Shown here in pieces: positions 56,901 through 64,000 of a stretch of DNA of 64,000 bases (positions are counted from its first letter, which is position 1; each line of letters begins with the position of its first letter). The notes under the pieces were generated by a model, which had not been told where the DNA came from, made no database searches, and was given only the letters and a program-made list of their open reading frames with translations. Source of the DNA: Ulva prolifera (taxonomy: Eukaryota > Chlorophyta > Ulvophyceae > Ulvales > Ulvaceae); the NCBI GenBank assembly GCA_023078555.1, contig CM041197.1:2080501-2144500 (forward strand). Direction: 5' to 3'. Both the position numbers and the translations under genes were made by a program.

Positions 56901-57446
56901 GGCTGCATCGACCAGGCAGTCGTCATCGTCCAGCCATAGCGCGCTTGATGCAAATGGCGGACCCGAACGCAGAGGTCATGGGCTGCGACCGACTGGTGTG
57001 GTCGCGATCAGGAGAAGAGGACGGCCCAAAAAAACTACAAGATCTCAGCGTGAAGATATTACATGCTGCCCAACTCTCCAGGTGCTCTACAAAGCCCGGC
57101 TCCAAGCGGACGAAGGAGCGACGAGATCCAGATGCCACAGCGGTGACCAAAATACGCACTGCTCGACGCGTTCGGGCAGGATAGACTAAGGGCTGATGAT
57201 TTATACCGAGGGGTAGCTATGTGTTCAATCGCCCCACCTGACCAATGCGCTACCCCAGTTCGTGTTCTGCCAGTCATAGGAACCGAGAGGGTCAATCAGT
57301 GGCGACCAGCGGCCGCAAATCGTGCACACAGTGCGGTCCAGCGTCACAGGGACTTTGAGATTACTCAAGGATACAAACTCAGTAGTTACTACCAGTTCCG
57401 CTTGGATCTGCAGGCGTTGCCGCGAGGATACGAAGTAGACCTGTAG

Positions 57447-58984
57447 ATCGATGTAGGCGTGCACACGTCCCACAGCCACCTTGCCACGTCCCATGGATCA
57501 AGTTGTTCTCGATTGATGTAATGCATCTTAAGCTGGAGAAGTGCTAACTGACTGGCCGCTCACTGCCCCGCGTCGACTGTAGCTGCCAAGTCTTAGCAAG
57601 GCCCAGAGGTATCAGTCGGGACTCGCAGCTGAGGCCGCGCCAAAGCTGTACACGGCACATCAGTTTAAGGCCCCGCTAGATGTGATCATGCATCGAGAAG
57701 CGACGCGGACCAGCTGTGGTTCGTGTAACAGCCGCGGCTGGCTCTGTGTGCTACCATTGGCTTCGACAGATCGTTTCCGGCTGCGAGTCCGGTCGGTTGC
57801 GTCCATTCAATTTGGTAACCGTCCTAAAAGCTATGGGTGTAACAGATGTTTCAGCGCAATTACCGGCGACCTGCGTACATGACCCACTCGCAGCTTGCGA
57901 TACCTACTAGCACCCGTGGCGACAGCGCCGATCGGCGCAGGGTCATCGCCATTACGGCGAAATCACTGTGTTCGGGTGCCAGAGTCGTTTGCAATCGGAC
58001 ACCGTGCACTAAATCACGTCCGCAAGGCACAGACGTAGTCGATTTCGATCAACACATGGTGAGGTCGCCGCTCATAACTCGCCACGTAAGGTTGCGCTCA
58101 TGTGTTATGGGCGACCACCACAGTAGACGGTGGAAATACTATATATCCAGCAGTGCATTCTCTGAGAGACATATTGTCTAAGCAGAGGAATGCACAGGTA
58201 TGCACCTATAGCCACGCCAGCTCAAGCGTGTTTGATTGTGTTGTCGTTATCATGAGCAGAACACAACAACGTTATCGTGAGACACGAGTGCTAATAGAGC
58301 AATTGTTGCAGGTGTTGTATTGTATATTGATCTCAAGCGGAGACAATAGCAAAGACTGATCACCTGCGATTCTCACATGCAGCCGTCATATAAGTTGTAT
58401 GACCTGCAGGTGTCCATAGACAGAAAGAATGGCATAGATGTTGGCACCCATGCACTGAAGACCTCCTGCGTCTCCATATTTGCTTCGGCAAGTGCTTTTG
58501 CAACAGCATTTGCAACAGGATCTGCTTTCGCTGCCTCCTTTGCTGCCTTGCTCTTTGCTCCGTCGGCAGCCCACACCCACCTCACAGCATGTGGGAGGCA
58601 GAGCTTCCCTGGTGCAAGCGTGTTGTAGCTATGATAACGCGAGTGCAGCAGATCACATGCATTTGGATGTGAGTCTGCGGGCAGACCGTAGGTCAGCTGT
58701 CCAGTGCACAGAATATAGGATGTAGCTGTCAATTCCAGGTCATCTTTGACTGGCAATTGACAGGAGTCTGTACTGTATGACTAGTGATCATAGCAGCTAA
58801 CAGAGCTCATATTGCCACCGGTTATGGGTCCATCGGCGTGAGAAGACTGCGCACACAACCGTCATCGAGCCGTCACTGGTCGATGATCTCTGAGGCGTGA
58901 TTGGTCAGGGAAAAGCCAACACAGGATCTAACAATCTGTGGAACAATCGCATGACGTAATTGTCTGTGAATTTGGTGACTCAAT
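57447..58984. other. No supported gene; one Ala-rich minus-strand frame
   Basis: A minus-strand frame at 58756-58373 encodes an Ala/Lys helical stretch (GAKSKAAKEAAKADPVANAV, then AKALAEANM) next to FSAWVPTSMPFF. It has no recognisable family and could be an exon or chance. The rest shows no coding signal, and I find no terminal repeat for the 36-57 kb block here. Confidence 0.35.
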
Positions 58985-58993
58985 TTGGTTACC

Positions 58994-59190
58994 ATGGCTG
59001 GCGGGATATCGACGAAAGTCGAGGTGCTAACACGCAAAGGAAACTTCCGCCACTGGTTCGAAGAGATGGAGTCGATCTTGGTCCTGAAAAATCTGGACGT
59101 TGTGCTGTATGCGGAACCAAGGCAAGCAGCTGATGAAGCTGAACAAGCAGCCGTGGAGGCTGCGCCCACCGAACCTTGCAAGCAAATATC
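58994..59190 (+). pseudogene. Copia-type gag N-terminal fragment
   Basis: From the ATG at 58994 the frame reads STKVEVLTRKGNFRHWFEEM and ESILVLKNLDVVLY. This matches the usual copia gag start (short leader, N-x-x-x-W-x-x-x-M-E, then L-x-x-K-x-L). It then becomes Ala/Glu-rich and stops at 59227. No other parts of this copia family follow. Confidence 0.6.
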
Positions 59191-59576
59191 CATACGAAGA
59201 GGTTCGTTTAGACTGTTTAAGCTGTCATGAACGTCATTTGCACATGCATGGGAACCTTAGTGACAATTCACATATGTACACGTTTCTCTTTGATATTTTA
59301 CGAGGATATTTTGGATTTGCATGCGTGTACTTGGATTAGCGCGAACTTTCATTGGCCAATGACATCTAAGCACCATTGTGCATGCATGTTGTCAGTATGG
59401 AAAGACCTTGGACTTCATGTAGTTTTTCTTTTCAAATGGACCCGTGTACAACATGTTACAACCATTAAAGGTGCGCATAGTATACAGTGTCGCATGGACA
59501 TGCAACACACGTCATCATGGACCAGTTTGGCCTTTAGCTCAATACGATCGACGCAATCAAGGTAACGTGTCCGACA

Positions 59577-60450
59577 GTGACGATTCGTTTCGTTCTGCCA
59601 CACCTGTACCCCCACGTGCTCATCCGGAGAATTCAGAGGACCCTGATTCTGACTCTAATCCTGAAATTGACATGGACATGGCATAGCCGCATCTGCCTAA
59701 AGAATTGTGCAAAACACCACAGTTTCGTGGTGACAAGTCGGAGGCATGCAAAGCACAGACATTCTTGGATCATTTGGACGAATATTTTGGACCGTACCCT
59801 GGATTTTCGTTAGATAATGTTAACGGCTGGCGCAACCGCCATGCATGCATGAGGTTGAACTGCTTTCCGCCTGGTTCGCACGCTGGCATATGGTAAGAGA
59901 GTGCATTGCGTAGTAATATCTTTGACGCGTACAACACCTTTCGTAACGCGTTCGAAGGACATTTCGGATCTTCGCAGTCTGATCGTGTAGCGATGCAGAC
60001 GCAATGGAACAATGTGCGGCAACATCCTGGTGACACAGGCACCACGAATTACATGCACTTTAGTAAAATTAGGAGCCAACTCGCTTATCTCGTTGGGGCA
60101 TGATGTGTCGAAATCTGAGGCCATGGGCCGATTGCAATACAGCTTTCATGCAACACTTCGTGATAAAGTTCTTGAACATCGTTTGGATAACCCTGACATG
60201 GACCTTCATTTGTTGTATACCCATGCATCACTTTTGGAAAAGCATCAGTTGCGGCAACGGAACCCATATAATCGTAACCAGAACCGGCTCACAGCTAGAC
60301 CGGATGTGCTGAAACTCAATGTTGTGATGCCACATGGTGCATTAGTGTGTCCCCTTGGCCTCGCCACACGCCAAATCGCAATGCATGTGCAGGTGCAGAG
60401 TTTCCCTTCCAGTGGCATGCCGGGTGCCAATACCACTCTTATAGGATAGA
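59577..60450 (+). pseudogene. Ty3/gypsy-type gag remnant
   Basis: After an acidic leader (NSEDPDSDSNPEIDMDMA) the frame reads PHLPKELCKTPQFRGDKSEA, a typical gypsy gag entry. Then come the Trp-containing core (SHAGIW, ESALRSNIFDAYNTFRNAFE, GHFGSSQSDRVAMQ) and, after a frameshift near 60100, HDVSKSEAMGRLQYSFHATL. One TAG (59684) and one TAA (59894) lie in frame, each where Gln would fit. No zinc knuckle is visible. It is a decayed capsid gene. Confidence 0.7.
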
Positions 60451-61812
60451 TTTATGTTCCCATTGTCAGTCGGTGGCTGCTTGCAAATTCATGTGATCGT
60501 ATCTAGCTCACTGATACAAGGAATATGTGTTGGACGTCTGTAATAATGCAATAAGTGTGACAACATGCCAAAACAATGCTGGAGTCGGAGAACATGAACT
60601 GTGCCCTCAATTGCAGTAGCAACACTGTACACATCGGTATGACAATGATATGCTGGGCCTACAGGATTTGGCGCTACGACACCAGTGTCTGGAGAAATAT
60701 GTAGCTGTCCGGGATCAATTAACGAATTTACGTTCTAAATTATAGTCCTCGACAATAATCTATCTATCTTCGAATACCCGGACAGCGATATATTTTCAGT
60801 TTCCCATCGCGCTCCTCGAGCACTTCGACATAGTGTCTAGCAGCACGGTGCAACTCGTAGTGGTCGCCACGCTCAAGGTAGAAGTGCGCACGAGATTCGA
60901 CGTCTTTCATCTACAAAGCTGACACAATCCAGTATTGCCGAGTGCGTGTGGCATCTCGATGTTGTCCCTGTGTTGTCTTCCTGTCTAAAGCTTCTTGTTT
61001 CTGTGTTTCGTGGGCTTCCTCTATGGACCGTAGTCGTGCCCAGGCGCATGGTGTCAACGAGATACACCCAATGTGTGTCCTTGCAATACTCGGTAGACTC
61101 GCGCAGCTGCCATTCGTGTTGTGGTGCGGGCCTGACCGCTTAGACGCAGTACACAGCAGGGGGGCATTTAAACCGGGGGGGCACCAGGGCACGGGCGACA
61201 ATCCACAGGTAAGTATGCTTGATCCCGGTTGTATAAAGGACATTCTGTGGATAGCATGGTGCTTCTGTACCAGCTGCTCTGTGACACCACTCTAGGTAAA
61301 CTGTCCAATTCTGTTCAAATTTAAAGTCTAGCACTACGCCAGTGGATCCACATTTCCTCGTGGTCCCCGTTCCCCCCACGGCCTCATACTCAAGCACAGA
61401 TGCCTCACACTAATACACATCGAACATATGTATTAGTGGACCGTTTCTGGGCCACCATAAAATTTTCATGTCTGCACTTCTGGGAGTGCTGTAGCCTAAC
61501 ACAATGCACCCCATCCTCCAGCTGCCAGAGCTGATGTCTGCAACGGCATCGAGTCCCAAACCGTGGCTGGGAATACAGTGGGTATGAGTGTCTGTAGAGT
61601 TTTGAAAGAATTAATGTGATAGCTTGACAGGCCTGTCTGGATTGCAGTGTTGCACGAGCGTGCGTGTTTGGCAAAAAAGCTGACACGTTACACAACTGTA
61701 GCAGTGCCAAAACGGCTGGCGTTGATGGCAGCCTGGTTCTGAAGATACTTCTTGACTTCCGGATGCAGACAGCGAGGCCGATCCACCCAACACGCATGCA
61801 TTTCGCTAAAGC
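60451..61812. other. Unassigned, with short minus-strand coding-like pieces
   Basis: Minus-strand stretches near 61040-60960 (SIEEAHETQKQEALDRKT) and 60910-60785 (FYLERGDHYELHRAARHYVE, then VLEERDGKLKIYRC) look like protein but match nothing I know. A minus-strand frame at 61760-61688 reads CLHPEVKKYLQNQAAINASR. No complete gene can be built. Confidence 0.3.
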
Positions 61813-62160
61813 ATGAGCAAACGGAAGGAGGTGGAAAAACAAGTCCAAAACTTGTTGGATTCAAGGAGGACTGTGCCCTCCTCATCAGCTTATGGGGCCC
61901 CGGTAATCTTTGCTCCGAAGCCGGATGGCACACTGCGCATGCGCATCGACTATTGGGAATTGAACAAACTCACTCACAAAAGTAAGTATCCCCTGCCACG
62001 TGTTGAGGACCTGCAAGACAATCTAGGCGGAGCTACGTGCTTCTCGTCGATTGACCTGGCCAGTGGGTATCATCTGATCGGCCTTCACCCCAAAGACTGG
62101 GACAAACCGGCTTTCAACACGCATATCGGGAAATTTGAATGGTGAGTGCTGCCATTCGGG
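61813..62160 (+). pseudogene. Ty3/gypsy reverse transcriptase fragment
   Basis: The frame reads VEKQVQNLLDSRRTVPSSSA, YGAPVIFAPKPDGTLRMRID, LNKLTHKSKYPLPRVEDLQD, FSSIDLASGYHLIGLHPKD and FNTHIGKFEW, the fingers and palm of gypsy RT. A TGA follows, then VLPFGG, after which similarity ends abruptly at about 62160. The catalytic Y-x-D-D is missing. The R-I-D motif is RIDYWELN instead of the usual CIDYRALN. Confidence 0.85.
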
Positions 62161-62297
62161 GGGAACTGCAGTACTTGATGCGGGCGACGTTGCAGCCCCG
62201 GGACGGGGTCACCTGCGTGTCATGTGTGCACGAGCCCGACCTTGTGTATCTGGGGGTTGCCGACCTGTATAGGAGTACGGAGCCAGTCACACCCGGA

Positions 62298-62360
62298 GCC
62301 CGCGCGCCGGACCCCGTGTTGGGGCAACAGCCCGCGCGCCGGACCCCGTGTTGGGGCAAC
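62298..62360. repeat. Tandem 31-bp direct repeat, two copies
   Basis: GCCCGCGCGCCGGACCCCGT followed by GTTGGGGCAAC occurs at 62298-62328 and 62330-62360. Each unit can form a small CCCC/GGGG hairpin. Confidence 0.9.
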
Positions 62361-62859
62361 CCCCCGAGTTTTTTTTGTGTGGCGGGTGCACACCGTGGGT
62401 CCAGGGCGTATGAAGGCAGATACGTAATAGACGTGGATGCTGTGCCCTGCCAACTAGTCCCCGTCAGAAGTAGTGTACAATGTGTGCAGTATTGGGCGAC
62501 TGCCAATAAGGCATCAAGCCGCACCGTGTGAAGGACCCTTGCTGTCATGTAAGCTATCCCTTCTGTCCCTGGGGGACGGATCATTTGGGACCAAGATGGA
62601 CCGAGTCGGGTCGTGTTCAGCGTCAACATATGTACACCGGTGGTCACCTGCCTCATCCAGTCCCTGTACTCAGCGCGCGTGTAGCCACATGTGGCCTTCT
62701 TCGACCACCGGCGTCGCAATCGCTAGCGCATGTCGTCTCCATTGCACAGAATACTACCTGATGATTGTGCAATCGTCTTTGCCAGTCTATGTTGAAATTG
62801 ACGAAGGAGCGAGGTTTTAATTCGCGGTGAATATCAGAGTACTGTTGTCGTGTGCAAGT

Positions 62860-63594
62860 ATGATATCGGATGGGGCCTTACGGGCATTGCTAGCTAACTT
62901 GAACAGTCATGAGTCGTATGAGAAGTCTTTCTATCGATTCGTGGAGGCCGCAGAGAGAGGGAAGTGGACGCCTGGGCAACCCATCCCTGAGATATCGCTA
63001 TGCGGCCGGGACCCGGGATTCCCCGTCGATCTCATGGGTCTTGGCTACGTTCTTACAGCAGTAGACATTACCATGGTGGGATGTGTGGTAGCTGCCGGAG
63101 GGGATGGGCTGGAGACGTACCTTGATTCGATACAGGCGATGAAAGAAGCGGCAGACGCAGTGACCCCGACGGACAACGACTCCTACGTAGAATGGAAGAT
63201 GGTGTCCTTGTGGCATGACCTTCGAGCACTCGCGTTCAAGCGCGCAGTCCGTACCGAGGCCCCGTGCGAGCCCCCTGAGATTGTGTTGTATAGATCGTGC
63301 CTGGACACGGTGGGAGTGGCGGAGGATGTCGGCGGCGCCCGCGAGCGTGTGCTGCTCACAGGCGGGACAGAGAGGATAAAGGAATGGGTAGAGCGGGAGT
63401 CCACAGCTCCGCGGAATCCGGTACCGAAGTGGCCAGCGGCTGCGGTAACAGAGTCCCCTACAGGCACCGCTACAGGCACCGCTGATGGCATTGCAAATCG
63501 ATCTGGGGGACGCCGCTCGCTCGAGTCCGGTGGAAGTTCCGAGACACGCCATATCCCCGGGACCCGAGAAGGACCGTGCTTCGGTGCAGGCTGA
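62860..63594 (+). CDS. Hypothetical protein, about 244 residues
   Basis: The family is unknown. The first ATG in frame is 62860; the codon before may belong to an intron (TGCAAG acceptor). The N-terminal half looks globular (ALRALLANLNSHESYEKSFY, RFVEAAERGKWTPGQPIP, FPVDLMGLGYVLTAVDITMV). The C-terminal quarter is Gly/Ser/Thr-rich with a short PTGTATGTADG repeat. The frame is GC-rich and long for the region. Overlapping frames beyond 63485 make the true 3' end uncertain, and further exons may follow outside the window. Confidence 0.45.
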   Translation: MISDGALRALLANLNSHESYEKSFYRFVEAAERGKWTPGQPIPEISLCGRDPGFPVDLMGLGYVLTAVDITMVGCVVAAGGDGLETYLDSIQAMKEAADAVTPTDNDSYVEWKMVSLWHDLRALAFKRAVRTEAPCEPPEIVLYRSCLDTVGVAEDVGGARERVLLTGGTERIKEWVERESTAPRNPVPKWPAAAVTESPTGTATGTADGIANRSGGRRSLESGGSSETRHIPGTREGPCFGAG

Positions 63595-64000
63595 TTCCAG
63601 CGTCGGCAGTGCATCGGAGGGCGGGGCCAAGGGAGGGCGTGGGCAGCGGCTCTGGCGGCACGGGGGGAGGCCGGTTCGAGGGGGGCATGCCCTTAGCCGT
63701 GGACAGAGCCTACAACAGCCAGCACAGCTGCGAAGGGGGGGCCATCGTGGCAGGCGAGGGGGTGCTGCCGCAGTAGAGCGGGCCTTGGGAAGTCAGCCAG
63801 CCGAAGGGGGGGAGCACGCAAACCCCCGGGCCGATGGGGGGCCCAGACAGCAGAGCCGCCTGAGCAACTACAGCCCGGCACCCTAGAGGCCCCTGCCTCC
63901 CCACCCTCCAGGACCACCGGATGTCTGCCCCCACCGATAGAGGGCCTCGCTCCATCACAAGCCGCCCCGCCCGCGCCCAAGGAGTCTGTGCTGCCAGGTG
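63595..64000 (+). other. GC-rich end of window, unassigned
   Basis: A frame at 63485-63886 is Gly/Arg-rich and overlaps the previous gene in another phase. The following 110 bases would read as Pro-rich. Either may be the disordered tail of the preceding gene after a splice, but I cannot decide. Confidence 0.25.

Larger units (their letters stand above)
49328..57446 (+). pseudogene. Plavaka/KDZ-like DDE transposase gene, multi-exon, split by a hAT element
   Basis: Exon 1 has an ATG at 49328 and a CCHC-type finger (CTVCQQVI; VTAHLRYC), as at the N-terminus of Plavaka-type proteins. It is split at 49619/52635 by a hAT element; without it and one duplication the frame reads PDGADEAVEVHYLEDTEHPF and continues to about 53260. 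Later exon-like stretches keep a family-like order: GRPILALGLFFDKTLISPIA (candidate first Asp, the D-K-T motif) at about 53440; DLYPIFVALMNVDQSVRHEG at about 53660; GCLICHAPTSKYDC at about 54215; LWGVDILHHWNLGVMKRLG (candidate second Asp) at about 54580; GAEMKRVQGVLAYIVDALPG near 54945; ARVLKVHIILVHATERLLSH near 55350; further helical exons run to 57446. I cannot identify the catalytic Glu or all splice sites. The call rests on motif order and is moderate; another CMC-like transposase is the alternative. Confidence 0.5.

Noticed and set aside
35830-58984. Terminal inverted repeats bounding the 36-57 kb block
   Set aside because: I compared the flanks near 35.83-36.0 kb and 57.45-57.6 kb and found no convincing match. 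The ends remain unknown.
25035-60450. Reassignment of TAG/TAA to glutamine
   Set aside because: In copia element 2 three TAGs replace CAG, in the gypsy gag a TAG and a TAA fall where Gln fits, and several minus-strand frames are broken only by TAG. However, the 982- and 612-codon copia frames and the 485-codon hAT exon contain no in-frame TAG or TAA, element 2 also has TGA stops, and the minus-strand TAGs can be splice acceptors. Decay by C-to-T change plus introns explains the pattern.

Overview
The window is nuclear DNA from a eukaryote with spliced genes and a repeat-dominated genome. Several GT-AG introns can be placed to the base (about 99 to 332 bp). I recognise no bacterial operon, rRNA, tRNA or CRISPR. 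The LTR elements, hAT elements and Plavaka/KDZ-like transposase fit a large-genome alga or another protist. The sequence does not let me name the organism.

Layout. 1-8.3 kb holds almost no credible genes: degenerate and tandem repeats, ending in a 273-bp (GT)n tract. 8.56-13.1 kb is one copy of a duplicated, Ala-rich, acidic, disordered-looking gene family. It is split by about 2.5 kb that carries a two-exon gene with a TET/JBP-like 2OG-Fe(II) oxygenase fold, a coiled-coil gene, and two solo LTRs of one copia family. 13.1-18.4 kb holds unassigned exon-like pieces. 18.4-20.3 kb is a short hAT derivative abutting the C-lobe of a protein kinase gene. 22.2-25.0 kb is the second copy of the duplicated family. 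It is cut by a decayed copia element (25.0-32.1 kb), itself invaded by two solo LTRs of other families, with the 3' end of yet another copia element beyond it (32.1-32.7 kb). 33.4-35.8 kb holds two minisatellites with periods of 131 and 172 bp.

The most interesting block is 36-57.4 kb. On the minus strand lie multi-exon genes of unknown function and a Ulp1/C48-type cysteine protease gene. On the plus strand, diverging from them near 49 kb, lies a long multi-exon gene with features of a Plavaka/KDZ-type DDE transposase. I read the block as a possible large composite transposon. It has been broken twice by younger elements: a full-length copia with two 347-bp LTRs and a CAATG target duplication sits in the protease gene, and a 3,007-bp hAT element with a perfect 8-bp duplication sits in the first transposase exon. 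In both cases the host frame reads through when the insertion is removed conceptually. The copia copy has long open frames but lacks its integrase core. The hAT copy looks intact.

57.4-64 kb contains a copia gag fragment, decayed Ty3/gypsy gag and RT pieces, and one open frame of unknown function near the right edge.

Most transposon-family calls rest on motifs I can read by eye. Exon boundaries other than those given exactly are approximate, and no database search was possible.
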